Of a DNA stretch of 64,000 nt, positions 35,695 through 45,668 are shown in pieces. The position numbers and the translations under genes were made by a program. Under the pieces are notes generated by a model. It was not told where the DNA came from, did no database searches, and was given only the letters and a program-made list of their open reading frames with translations. Source of the DNA: Polyangium mundeleinium. GTDB taxonomy: Bacteria > Myxococcota_A > Polyangia > Polyangiales > Polyangiaceae. The stretch covers positions 12,246,501 to 12,310,500 of the forward strand of contig NZ_JAQNDO010000001.1 in assembly GCF_028369105.1 (NCBI RefSeq), read 5' to 3'. The number at the start of each line of letters is the position of its first letter. The stretch's first letter is position 1.

Positions 35695-37010
35695 CGATCC
35701 GGCCTCCGCGCCGCACGTTCCTCGTCGCCGTCACGCTCCTCGCGCTCGCGCTCCGGCTCGTGTGGAACCTCGTCGTCCACCCGCCCGACGAGCACCTCTA
35801 CTCCGACATGGCGGGGTACTTCGAGCGCTCCACCGCGCTGCTCGACGCCCCGCTCCGCAAAGAGCCCTCCGCCGCCCTCTTCCCCTACGGCACACACGTC
35901 CTGCTCGCGCTCGTCCGCGCCGTGTTTGGCCGGGAAAACCATGCCGCGCCGGCCATCGTCTACGCGCTGCTCGGCGCCTCGCTCGTGCCGCTCGTCTCGC
36001 TCCTGACGGAGCGCGTCGTCCGCGGCCGGATCGCGCCGCGCATCGCCGCGCTCGTCGCTTGTTTCTATTACCCGTGGATCTCGCTCGGCGGCTATTTCCT
36101 GAGCGAGCTGCCCTTCACGGTCTCGGTCACCGCGGCCGCGCTCTTTTCGCTTCGCCTCGCGGATACGGGGCGGCCGCGGGACGCCTTTCTCTTCGGCACG
36201 GCCCTCGCGCTCGGCGCCACGTTCCGCCCGCAGCTCCTGCTCTCGCTCCCCTTGCTTTTCCTCGTCTGGCTCGCGCGCCGCCGCGCCCTTCCGCGCATCC
36301 GCCCCGCCCACTTCGCGCGCGCGCTCGTGCCCGTCCTCCTCGTGCTCGCCGTCTCCGCCGTGCGGTTTCATCACCACGTGGGCCGCGTCGGCCTGATCAG
36401 CGCGAACGGCCCCCTCAATTACGCCTTCGGCCGCTGCCACGCCGTCGACATCGAGGCACGCACGCGCGGCTACGTCTCCTCGTTCGGGCCTCCGCCGATG
36501 GGCTACCTCGCCTATCGCGACAAGAAATACCCCGATGCGTTCGTCCGGCTCGATGCCGCGCTCGGCCCAAAGCTCACCGTCCAGGGCACGATGTGGAATG
36601 AGGGCCCGTTTTACGCGCTCGCGCGCCGGTGCGTCGCGACGACCGGGCTCGTCCGGCAGGCGCGTTACGCGCTCAGCCACATCGTAATGTTGTGGGGTTA
36701 CAATATCGTCTGGCCCGATTCCGGCACGGACGCGTATCGCCGCCCCATGCGCCGCGCGATCGATCTGCACAACGTGCTGCTCCTGCCGCCGATGCTCGTG
36801 GGCTTCGCCGCCTCGTTCCGGCGCCACCTCGCGCGGCACGCACTGCTCTCCGCGCACCTCGTCGCGCTCGTGCTGGTCGCGATGGTTTACTTTGGAGACG
36901 TACGGTATCGCGTACCCTACGATGGCATCGTGATCGCCCTCGCATTCGATGGCTTCACCCGTGTGCTCGGTTGGGTCCGCAGCATGCTGCCGCGGAAGGT
37001 CGGGGTTTGA
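35691..37010 (+). CDS. GT-C-type membrane glycosyltransferase-like protein
   Basis: Integral membrane protein of 439 residues with about nine to eleven hydrophobic helices. The first helix is followed by an acidic loop, DEHLYSDMAGYFERSTALLDAPL, in the position where GT-C (GT39/GT83-like) enzymes carry their catalytic Asp. Later segments YYPWISLGGYFLSELPFTVSVTAAALFSLRLA and GATFRPQLLLSLPLLFLVWLARRR follow the same fold pattern. These enzymes move sugars from polyprenyl-phosphate donors to envelope acceptors. Start overlaps the BtpA stop by 4 bp. Family call is by topology and the acidic loop; donor and acceptor unknown. Confidence 0.7.
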   Translation: MTIRPPRRTFLVAVTLLALALRLVWNLVVHPPDEHLYSDMAGYFERSTALLDAPLRKEPSAALFPYGTHVLLALVRAVFGRENHAAPAIVYALLGASLVPLVSLLTERVVRGRIAPRIAALVACFYYPWISLGGYFLSELPFTVSVTAAALFSLRLADTGRPRDAFLFGTALALGATFRPQLLLSLPLLFLVWLARRRALPRIRPAHFARALVPVLLVLAVSAVRFHHHVGRVGLISANGPLNYAFGRCHAVDIEARTRGYVSSFGPPPMGYLAYRDKKYPDAFVRLDAALGPKLTVQGTMWNEGPFYALARRCVATTGLVRQARYALSHIVMLWGYNIVWPDSGTDAYRRPMRRAIDLHNVLLLPPMLVGFAASFRRHLARHALLSAHLVALVLVAMVYFGDVRYRVPYDGIVIALAFDGFTRVLGWVRSMLPRKVGV

Positions 37011-37040
37011 CGGCGCCGCCGGCTCCGTGCGTCTCGACCG

Positions 37041-38762
37041 ATGCAATCTTCACGCGGGGCCGCACCTTGGTGTACCGTGCCCGACGTGCGACGATCCGGA
37101 CCCGAATTCGGGCCGCGAAGGAGCCGTATCCACGGCGTCCCGCTGGCCCTCCTCGCCGCGGCGCTCTGTGCCTCCCCGTCCCTCGCGGCAGCGCAAACCG
37201 AGCCCACCGCCGAACCGAAGCCCCCCGCGTCCGAAGGCGCGCCGCCGCCGGCCGATACGCCGCCGCCGCCGCCGCCGAGCGAAGCGAGCAAACCGGCAGA
37301 TCCGCCTCCCGCGAACGACGGCCAAGCGCAAAGGCGCGCCGATGCGGGCGACGTGAAGCCGGCCGAGCCCAAGGCGGAGGCGCCCCCCGCGGCCGAGGCC
37401 CCGAAAGCCACCCCTCCGCCGCCGGAGTCCGGGTTTTTCCTGGGCACGTACGGCCGCGTCGGAGCGGCCACCGATTTCCGAAAGCGCGCCGGCCGTGACG
37501 CCGACATCGTCGCGCGCGGCTCGCGCCTCGACGAATCGCCGTACGTCGAGATCGACGTCCAGCGCCAGGATTACTGGAAAGCCACGGGCACGACCACGCG
37601 GGCCGTGATCACGCTCGGCACGTCCGCGCCGCTGTTCCATTACAATGCGGATTTCAATGTCCGCATGGCCGTCCGCAACCTCTTCCTCCAGGCGAACAAC
37701 GTCGTGACGAAGGGCCTCTCGGCCTGGGTCGGCTCGCGCATGTACCGCGGCGACGATTCGTACCTGCTCGATTTCTGGCCCCTCGACAACCTGAACACGG
37801 TGGGCGGCGGCCTGCGCTACGACTTTGCCAATGGCCGCACCTTCGTCGCCTGGCACGCCGGCCTGAACCAGCCGAACACGGGATTCTTCCGCCAAACGGT
37901 GGGGCGCACGCCGGCCTTGAACCAGGTCGGCTCGACCAACGTAAATATCCTCGACCGGCAAAAATTCATCACGAGCCTGAAGGCGAGCCACATCCTCAAG
38001 GTCGGGCAGACGGGCGGCGTGAAGGCGGTCTTCTACGGCGAGCTCCACGACATCCCCTCGGGCCAGCGCGAGACCGAGGTGAAGGGCACGTACGAGTCCT
38101 TGCCGTCCGATTTCGGGTACGTGGTCGGCGCGCAGTTCGGCGCGTTCACGGGGCGCGACGCCTCCCACGTGAATCTGTTCCTCCGGTATGCGGGCGGCGC
38201 CGCGGCGTACGGCGAGTTCGGCACGCCGTTCCAGCTCGCGCCGGACCGCACCTCGGCGGGCGCGCGCGAGCTCTGGATCACGCTCAGCGGCAACTGGGAG
38301 ACGGGGCCGCTCGGGCTCATGGCGGCCGCGTATTACCGGAGCTTCCGCGACGCGAGCCCGGCCCTCGATTTCAACGACGTCGACGAGGGCATCATCATGG
38401 CCCGGCCGCATTTTTTCCTCACGGAGTGGGGCGGCATCGCGACGGAGCTCTCCTACCAGGCGCAGCAGCGCGGCGTGCGGTACCAGCCACAGGCGCCGCC
38501 GGGCCAGCCCATTCCGGCGCCCTCGGCCGATCCGGTCATGGGCGGCCTCTTCCGCATCGGCCTCGTGCCTTTCCTGAACCCCGCGGGCAAGGGCAGCTAC
38601 AGCCGCCCGCAGCTCCGCCTCATTTACCTCCTCACGCACCGCGACGAGGGGGCGCGCTCGATGTACCCGAAGGACGACGTCTTCAGCCTCCGGGAATGGG
38701 AGCATTTCTTCGGCGTCGGGGTCGAGTGGTGGTTCAACGCGCAGACGACCTACGGTGGATGA
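37041..38762 (+). CDS. LamB-type maltoporin
   Basis: Outer-membrane carbohydrate porin of 573 residues. Signal peptide (RSRIHGVPLALLAAALCASPSLAAAQ), then a long Pro/Ala-rich linker (about 55-130), then an 18-strand barrel-type domain. That domain begins GFFLGTYGRVGAATDF and contains LFLQANNVVTKGLSAWVGSRMYRGDDSYLLDFWPLDN, the LamB hallmark region, and ends GVGVEWWFNAQTTYGG. LamB porins pass maltodextrins into the periplasm. The exact start is uncertain: ATG 37041 gives a long pre-signal region, and internal GTG codons are possible. It heads the starch module, with the amylase gene starting 25 bp after it. Confidence 0.82.
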   Translation: MQSSRGAAPWCTVPDVRRSGPEFGPRRSRIHGVPLALLAAALCASPSLAAAQTEPTAEPKPPASEGAPPPADTPPPPPPSEASKPADPPPANDGQAQRRADAGDVKPAEPKAEAPPAAEAPKATPPPPESGFFLGTYGRVGAATDFRKRAGRDADIVARGSRLDESPYVEIDVQRQDYWKATGTTTRAVITLGTSAPLFHYNADFNVRMAVRNLFLQANNVVTKGLSAWVGSRMYRGDDSYLLDFWPLDNLNTVGGGLRYDFANGRTFVAWHAGLNQPNTGFFRQTVGRTPALNQVGSTNVNILDRQKFITSLKASHILKVGQTGGVKAVFYGELHDIPSGQRETEVKGTYESLPSDFGYVVGAQFGAFTGRDASHVNLFLRYAGGAAAYGEFGTPFQLAPDRTSAGARELWITLSGNWETGPLGLMAAAYYRSFRDASPALDFNDVDEGIIMARPHFFLTEWGGIATELSYQAQQRGVRYQPQAPPGQPIPAPSADPVMGGLFRIGLVPFLNPAGKGSYSRPQLRLIYLLTHRDEGARSMYPKDDVFSLREWEHFFGVGVEWWFNAQTTYGG

Positions 38763-38787
38763 CATGAAAGCGAATCGAAGGAGCCTC

Positions 38788-40719
38788 ATGAATCGAGCGC
38801 GTTCATCGGCCCTGATCCTCGGCCTCGTCGTCTCCGGTTTCGCGACGACCGGCTGCATGGAGTTCGAGGATCCGCCGGAGGTCGAGCTCAAGACGAACGT
38901 CGTCGATTGGCGCGAGGAGATCATCTACCAGATCCTCGTCGACCGTTTCGCCGACGGCGACTGGGGGAACAATTTCTCCGTCTATCCGTCGGCGCCCGGC
39001 AAGTGGCACGGCGGCGACTGGAAAGGGCTCGAGCAGCGGCTCGATTACCTCGACGAGCTCGGCGTCACGACGCTGTGGATCTCGCCCGTCGTGAAGAACG
39101 TCTACACGGACGCCGGATTCGACGCGTACCACGGCTACTGGGCACAGGACCTCACCCAGCCCGCCCCGCAATTTGGTGACCTCGCGGCGCTCCAGAGCCT
39201 CGTGAAGGCGGCGCATGCCCGCAACATCAAGGTCATCCTCGACATCGTCACGAACCACATGGGGCAGCTCTTCTTCTACGACATCAACGGCAATGGGCAG
39301 GCGGACGACCCGCTCAACCAATCCGTGCCCGGCACGACGGACGTCTTCAAGGAGAACGAGTACGACCCGACCTACGACGTCCGCGGCGTGCAGGCGGAGA
39401 CCTCGCTCGGGGAATCGGGCCTCGCGCCGGTCATCTTCGCGCACGACCCGGCGTCGAACCACATGCCGCCGTTCCCGGAGATCCTGCAAAACCCGCTCGC
39501 CTACAACCGCAAGGGCCGCACGTACAATTTCGACGACCCGGATCAGCTCCTGCGCGGCGATTTCCCGGGCGGCTTGAAGGACGTCAACACGGAGCTCTGC
39601 CCGATCCGCGACGCGATGGTCGACGCGTACACGCGCTGGATCGAGCTCACGGACATCGACGGCTTCCGCATCGACACGGTCAAGCACGTCGAGAACGGCT
39701 TCTGGCGGCATTTCACGCAGAAAGTCCGCAGGCGCCTCGCGGCGAAGGGCAAGACGAACTTCTTCATGTTCGGCGAGGCGTTCGACGGGCGGGATCAGCT
39801 CGTCGGTTCGTTCACGAAAAACGGAAACGACGCCCCGCCCCCGGCCGACGAGCTCGCGAAGGACAACCAGTGCGTGACGGACGGCGTCCCGCTGACGGCG
39901 GACATGCTCGACAGCGTGTTTTACTTCCCGCAGCAATTCCAGGTCATCCGCGACGTGTTCCGGTACCGCGGGCCGACCTCGAACATCCAGAAGCTCTGGA
40001 CCGACCGGGCCGTCAATTACGGCGCGACGCCGGCCCAGGGCGGCGCGGTGAACGCGGCGGGCCAGGGCGTCTCCCCGCAGAAGCTGCTCGTGAACTTCCT
40101 CGACAACCACGACGTGCCCCGCTTCCTCTTCACGGGCGCGGGCATGTACCCCGAGGATCCGATCTTCGGCACGCCGCTCGCGCTCGAGACGCGCCGGAAG
40201 ATGCTGCACAACGCGCTGCTCTTCCTCTTCACCGAGGAGGGCATTCCCTGCGTGTATTACGGCACCGAGCAGGACTTCCAGGGCGGCAACGATCCCGGCA
40301 ATCGCGAGGACCTCTGGACATCAGGCTACGAGAGGGGAGCGCCCACGTTCCAGTGGATTCGCCGCCTCTCGAACCTCCGGCGCAAATACCCCGCCTTGAA
40401 CAAGGGGGACCTCCAGATCCTCTGGGCGAGCGATCGGACGGGCCCGAATGATTCCGACGCGAATGTCTTCGCGTTCGAGCGCACGGGCGGAGACGCGGGC
40501 GACTCCTATGCGATCGTCGTGATCAACGCGAACATCGAAAAGGAAGGCGCGCCCGAATTCGGCGGCCAGCCCATGCAGGTCGGCGCCGCGCCCGGCACGG
40601 TGCTCGTCGACGTCCTCAATGACGGCGGACCCACCTACACCGTCACGAACGACGGCCGCCTCTCGATCAAGCTGCCGCCTTCGAGCGGCGCCGTCCTCGT
40701 CCCCGAATCCCAGCGCTAG
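38788..40719 (+). CDS. GH13 alpha-amylase-type lipoprotein
   Basis: Lipoprotein of 643 residues from ATG 38788, chosen because AAGGAG precedes it and it gives a normal signal (ALILGLVVSGFATTGC). The GH13 barrel starts REEIIYQILVDRFADGDWGNNF. Conserved regions: I DIVTNHMG, II DGFRIDTVKHV (nucleophile Asp), III MFGEAFDGRD (acid/base Glu) and IV VNFLDNHDVPRF. A C-terminal beta domain (about 545-643) closes it. It should cut starch or maltodextrins at the cell surface or periplasm, feeding the downstream ABC importer. Two other upstream Mets are in frame but lack ribosome sites. Confidence 0.92.
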   Translation: MNRARSSALILGLVVSGFATTGCMEFEDPPEVELKTNVVDWREEIIYQILVDRFADGDWGNNFSVYPSAPGKWHGGDWKGLEQRLDYLDELGVTTLWISPVVKNVYTDAGFDAYHGYWAQDLTQPAPQFGDLAALQSLVKAAHARNIKVILDIVTNHMGQLFFYDINGNGQADDPLNQSVPGTTDVFKENEYDPTYDVRGVQAETSLGESGLAPVIFAHDPASNHMPPFPEILQNPLAYNRKGRTYNFDDPDQLLRGDFPGGLKDVNTELCPIRDAMVDAYTRWIELTDIDGFRIDTVKHVENGFWRHFTQKVRRRLAAKGKTNFFMFGEAFDGRDQLVGSFTKNGNDAPPPADELAKDNQCVTDGVPLTADMLDSVFYFPQQFQVIRDVFRYRGPTSNIQKLWTDRAVNYGATPAQGGAVNAAGQGVSPQKLLVNFLDNHDVPRFLFTGAGMYPEDPIFGTPLALETRRKMLHNALLFLFTEEGIPCVYYGTEQDFQGGNDPGNREDLWTSGYERGAPTFQWIRRLSNLRRKYPALNKGDLQILWASDRTGPNDSDANVFAFERTGGDAGDSYAIVVINANIEKEGAPEFGGQPMQVGAAPGTVLVDVLNDGGPTYTVTNDGRLSIKLPPSSGAVLVPESQR

Positions 40720-40734
40720 CCCCGGAGCTTCCCG

Positions 40735-41817
<1,083 letters not shown>

Positions 41818-41821
41818 ACGC

Positions 41822-44083
41822 GTGAAATCGACGCAGCGACGACGCTTCCCCGCCTTCGGGGTGTTTTTTGCGCTCTTCGTGGTCGTCTTTTTCTCGCCCG
41901 CGGCCCAGGCCGAGCCGATCCGGCTCTGGCACGCGCAGCGCGGCGACGAGCAAAAAGCGCTCGAAGAGATCGTCGCGCGCTTCCAGGGCGAACGCGTGGA
42001 GCTGCTCGCGCTGCCCTCCGACGCGTTCAAATCGAAGGTCTCCGCCGCTGTCCAGTTCGGCGAAGGGCCGGACCTCTTCCTCGACGCGCACGACAAGCTC
42101 GGCGATTACGACGGCCGCAAGGTCGTCGCGCCTGTCGGCGACGCGCTCGACGGGAGCGCGTTCGCCGGACCCACGCTCGCCGCCGTCTCGCTCCACGGCG
42201 AGCCCTATGGTGTCCCGATCACGCAGAAGAGCGTCGCTCTTTACGTGAACACGGATCTCGTCAAGGACCTCCCGGCCGACCTCGAATCGATCGCCGCGAT
42301 CGGAAAGACCCTCCCGGCCGGGGTCGTTCCCCTCGCGTACAACTCGCAGTCGACGTATTACCACGCCGGATTCGTCCACGCGTTCGGCGGGCTCATGCTG
42401 ACGCCCGACGATCACTTCGGGTTCGTTGGGCCCGCCGCGGAGAAGTCGCTCGATTTCGTCCTCGATCTGCGCGCCCAGAAGGTCGTCGCCGAGGATACCG
42501 ACGTCTCGGTCGTCACGAACCTCTTCCGCTCTGGCAAGGCCGCGTTCGCCATCGACGGCCCGTGGCTCGCGACGAGCCTCGCGGAAGCGCCCTCGCTCCA
42601 TTACCGCGTGGCCCCGCTGCCGCTCGTTCGCGCCGCCGGAAAGCCGATCCTGCCGTATCTCGGCGTCGAGGCCGTCATGCTCACGCCGAAAGGCGCGACG
42701 CGCCCCGAGGTCCGCGCGCTCGCGCGGCTGCTCGCGAGCCCCGAGGCGACGAAGATCCGGCTCGAACGAGCGCGCACCTTGCCCGCGCGAATCGACGTCC
42801 CCTTGCCGCCGGAGGACGCGTTCCTCGCCGCCTTCGCCGAGCAGGCCAAGGCCACGATTGCGATGCCCTCGTCGCTCGCGATGAACGCCGTGTGGGAGCC
42901 TTCGGACCGTGCCATTCGCAAGGTGCTCCGCCGCGACGCGCTCCCCTCCCCCGCGCTCTCCGAGGCCAAGCGTCGATTCGACGACGTACGCCGCCCGCCG
43001 CCCCCGCCCGCCTCGCGCACACCCGGGCTCGTCGTCTTCGGCGCGTTGCTCTTGCTCGGCGCCCTTTCGCTCGTCCGGCGCGCGAAGGACCCGGAATTCC
43101 GAAAGCACGTGAAGCGCTCGCTTCCCGCGTATGCGTATGTCACGCATGCCGTGATCGCGGTCGGCGTGCTCGTGGTTTTGCCGCTCGTGCTCGGCGCGCT
43201 CACGTCGCTGCTCGGCGGATCGATCCAGAACCTCAAAGAGGTCGGCTGGAACAATTACGTCGGCCTCGACAACTTCGTCCAGATCCTCACGGCGCGCGGC
43301 GGGTCGCTCCTCTCGACGGGATCATTTTACGTGGTCCTTTTGGTCACCGTCCTCTGGACCGTGATCAACGTATTTTTCCACGTCGCGATCGGCGTCGCGC
43401 TCGCGCTCCTGCTCTCCCGGCCGCTGCTGCGGCTACGCGCGCTCTACCGCGTGCTCCTGATCATCCCCTGGGCCGTGCCGAGCTACGTGACGGCGCTCGC
43501 GTGGAAAGGCATGTTCCACCGGCAATTCGGGGCCGTGACGGGGCTCGTCCACGCCCTCAACGACACCTTCGGCACGAGCCTCGAACCGATTTCCTGGTTC
43601 GCCCGCTTCTCCACCGCATTCGCGGCGAACGTGACGACGAACGTCTGGCTCGGCTTTCCCTTCATGATGGTCGTGACGATCGGCGCGCTCACGGCGGTGC
43701 CCGACGACGTGCTCGAAGCGGCGAAGGTCGACGGCGCGAGCCGCTGGCAAAGGCTCTGGCTCGTCACGCTCCCGATGATCCGGCCGAGCCTCCTGCCCGC
43801 CGTGACCATGGGCGCGGTCTGGACGTTCAACATGTTCAACGTCGTCTTCCTCGTCTCGGGCGGCGAGCCTGACGGGACGACGGAGATCCTGGTTACCGAG
43901 GCCTATCGCTGGGCCTTCACCCGCAATGCGCAATACGGATACGCCGCGGCGTACGCGGTGCTGATCTTCCTCTTGCTCTTCAGTCGAACCCGGTTCTCCG
44001 ATTGGCTCGGGGAGCGACGCGAGGCACGCGAAAAGGCGGCCTCGGCGGCGGCAATCGCGAAGGCGGCGGGAGGTGCGGCGTGA
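41822..44083 (+). CDS. MalE-MalF fusion: sugar-binding protein joined to ABC permease
   Basis: Protein of 753 residues from a GTG (GAGGTGA upstream). A signal-like helix (FFALFVVVFFSPAAQAEP) is followed by a complete MalE-type binding protein (about 28-390: IRLWHAQRGDEQKALEEIVARF, GPDLFLDAHDKLGDY, PYGVPITQKSVALYVNTDLVKDLP, GKAAFAIDGPWLATSL). A membrane helix (TPGLVVFGALLLLGALSLVRR) leads to a MalF-type permease (about 430-740) with the EAA loop EAAKVDGASRWQRLWLVTLPMIRP. No separate binding protein or MalF is present, and the frame is intact, so the fusion is genuine as sequenced. It overlaps MalG by 3-4 bp. Confidence 0.9.
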   Translation: MKSTQRRRFPAFGVFFALFVVVFFSPAAQAEPIRLWHAQRGDEQKALEEIVARFQGERVELLALPSDAFKSKVSAAVQFGEGPDLFLDAHDKLGDYDGRKVVAPVGDALDGSAFAGPTLAAVSLHGEPYGVPITQKSVALYVNTDLVKDLPADLESIAAIGKTLPAGVVPLAYNSQSTYYHAGFVHAFGGLMLTPDDHFGFVGPAAEKSLDFVLDLRAQKVVAEDTDVSVVTNLFRSGKAAFAIDGPWLATSLAEAPSLHYRVAPLPLVRAAGKPILPYLGVEAVMLTPKGATRPEVRALARLLASPEATKIRLERARTLPARIDVPLPPEDAFLAAFAEQAKATIAMPSSLAMNAVWEPSDRAIRKVLRRDALPSPALSEAKRRFDDVRRPPPPPASRTPGLVVFGALLLLGALSLVRRAKDPEFRKHVKRSLPAYAYVTHAVIAVGVLVVLPLVLGALTSLLGGSIQNLKEVGWNNYVGLDNFVQILTARGGSLLSTGSFYVVLLVTVLWTVINVFFHVAIGVALALLLSRPLLRLRALYRVLLIIPWAVPSYVTALAWKGMFHRQFGAVTGLVHALNDTFGTSLEPISWFARFSTAFAANVTTNVWLGFPFMMVVTIGALTAVPDDVLEAAKVDGASRWQRLWLVTLPMIRPSLLPAVTMGAVWTFNMFNVVFLVSGGEPDGTTEILVTEAYRWAFTRNAQYGYAAAYAVLIFLLLFSRTRFSDWLGERREAREKAASAAAIAKAAGGAA

Positions 44084-44940
44084 ACAAGAAGCCCTCGCTC
44101 CTCGAATCGGCCGCGTGCCACGTGATCCTCGTGCTTGCGGTGGCGTTCGCGCTGTATCCGGTCCTCTGGGTCGTCGCGCTCGCGTTCTCGGGCACGCAGA
44201 CGCCCTCGCCCCGCGTGATCCCCGTCCCGGAGGCGCCGACGCTCGCGCACCTCTCGGCCGTCGTCGGCGCCTCGCGCAAGGTCGACGGGGCCGAGGTCTG
44301 GCTCTTCGGCCGCCAGCTCGCGAATTCGCTCGTCGTCTCGCTCTCGACGGCGCTCGTCGGCGTGCTCATCGCCATTCCGACAGCGTACGCGCTCGCGCGG
44401 TTCCGCTTCGCCGGCAAGGAATCCGGCGTGCGGGCGCTGCTCGCCACGCAGATGTTCCCGGCCGTGGCGAGCGCGATCCCGCTCTACATGATCCTGAATT
44501 ACCTCGGCCTCCTGAACTCGCGGACGGGCCTCGTCGTCTGTTATGCCTCGACGAGCGTCCCCTTCTCGATCTTCCAGCTCCGCGCGGCGTTCGAGGCGAT
44601 CCCGGTCGACCTCGAAGAGGCTGCGATGGTCGACGGCGCGACACGTTTCTCCGCCTTCGTCCGCGTCGTGCTCCCCGCAGCTCGCCCCGCGATCGCCGTG
44701 ACCGCGCTCTTCGCGTTCATGGGCGCCTACAACGAGTTCATCCTCGCGGCGACGCTGCTCGACAAGGAGGAAATGTTCACGCTGCCCGTGATGCTGCAGC
44801 GGTTCATCGGCGAATACGACGCGCAATGGGAGAAGTTCGCCGCGGGCGCGCTCGTCGTGTCGCTGCCCGTGATGGCGCTCTTTTACGTGGCGCAGCGCCA
44901 CCTCGTCGCAGGCCTGACGGCGGGTGGCGTGAAGGGGTAA
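44080..44940 (+). CDS. malG: MalG-type sugar ABC transporter permease
   Basis: Integral membrane permease of 286 residues from a GTG overlapping the fusion gene stop (GTGA), with GGGAGG upstream. About six membrane helices, and the EAA coupling motif EEAAMVDGATRFSAFVRVVLPAARPAIAV. Other MalG features are MFPAVASAIPLYMILNYLGLLNSRTGL, YASTSVPFSIFQLRAAF and MGAYNEFILAATLL. Partner of the MalF part of the preceding protein; MalK supplies ATP hydrolysis. It ends the starch operon, which runs from the LamB-like porin at 37.0 kb. Confidence 0.92.
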   Translation: MNKKPSLLESAACHVILVLAVAFALYPVLWVVALAFSGTQTPSPRVIPVPEAPTLAHLSAVVGASRKVDGAEVWLFGRQLANSLVVSLSTALVGVLIAIPTAYALARFRFAGKESGVRALLATQMFPAVASAIPLYMILNYLGLLNSRTGLVVCYASTSVPFSIFQLRAAFEAIPVDLEEAAMVDGATRFSAFVRVVLPAARPAIAVTALFAFMGAYNEFILAATLLDKEEMFTLPVMLQRFIGEYDAQWEKFAAGALVVSLPVMALFYVAQRHLVAGLTAGGVKG

Positions 44941-44976
44941 CGGCAAAGAGGCCTTATCGCGCCTCCGCCCACGTCT

Positions 44977-45504
44977 TCACGGCCTCGACTGCGGGCAGAG
45001 GTAGGCGACGCCCGCGCCCACGAGCCCATCGCCCACGAGATCGATTTCCGGCACGTACGAGCATTTCTTCCCGGCCTCGTCGGTCAGGATGCTGGCGCGC
45101 CGTTCGAGCAGGTTTTCCACCTGCGCCTGCGTGATTGGACCCGTGCCCGCGACGTGCTCGGAGACCTTGACGGTCGCCGCGCCCTGGCAGGAGAGCAGGG
45201 CCGTGACCGCGAGATCGGGCTCGACCTTTTGCCCCGCGTCGCGGCCCGCGACAATCGGGCGCACCGTGCCCCGAATGCTCGCGCTGTACCAGCAGCCGTT
45301 GTCCAGGGGAAACGAGAAAAGCTCGTCGTAGGCCCATACCGAGGAGACGCTTGGCCCGTTCGGCGGTTGTGGAGCCTCGGCCCCTCCGTCGGGCCCGTCT
45401 CGCTGCACCAAGAGCGAGACCGTATCCGCGAGTGCCACACCGGAGAGCGGGAGAAGCGCAAATGCCGCGAGTCGACCGAACCCCGTGCCTTTCGACCTGA
45501 CCAT
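44977..45504 (-). CDS. exported small protein of unknown function
   Basis: Protein of 175 residues from ATG 45504, preceded by GGAGGGAT. Signal peptide MVRSKGTGFGRLAAFALLPLSGVALA. The mature part has two Cys residues likely forming a disulfide (CWYSASIRG... SCQGAATVKVSEHV) and another pair near the end (KCSYVPEIDLVGDGLVGAGVAYLC). It contains a beta-rich pattern, and I do not recognise a family. Convergent with MalG. Probably periplasmic or secreted. Confidence 0.65.
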   Translation of the reverse strand: MVRSKGTGFGRLAAFALLPLSGVALADTVSLLVQRDGPDGGAEAPQPPNGPSVSSVWAYDELFSFPLDNGCWYSASIRGTVRPIVAGRDAGQKVEPDLAVTALLSCQGAATVKVSEHVAGTGPITQAQVENLLERRASILTDEAGKKCSYVPEIDLVGDGLVGAGVAYLCPQSRP

Positions 45505-45668
45505 ATCCCTCCAAGGGACCTGCCGAGGGAGCGCGTTTTGCGCGCGCCCCAGGCAAACGGACCCCTCGCCGCGGAGCGATTGCCAGGACGATGCCAACGG
45601 ACGCCGGGCAGGCGCCGTCATCAGGGCTTGCGGGCGGGCTTGCGGCAAATGGCGTCAAGCTGGGAGAA

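Noticed and set aside
38755-38766. Earlier starts for the amylase gene (38755, 38764)
   Set aside because: No ribosome site, overlap with the porin gene, and an overlong signal peptide; the ATG at 38788 has AAGGAG upstream.
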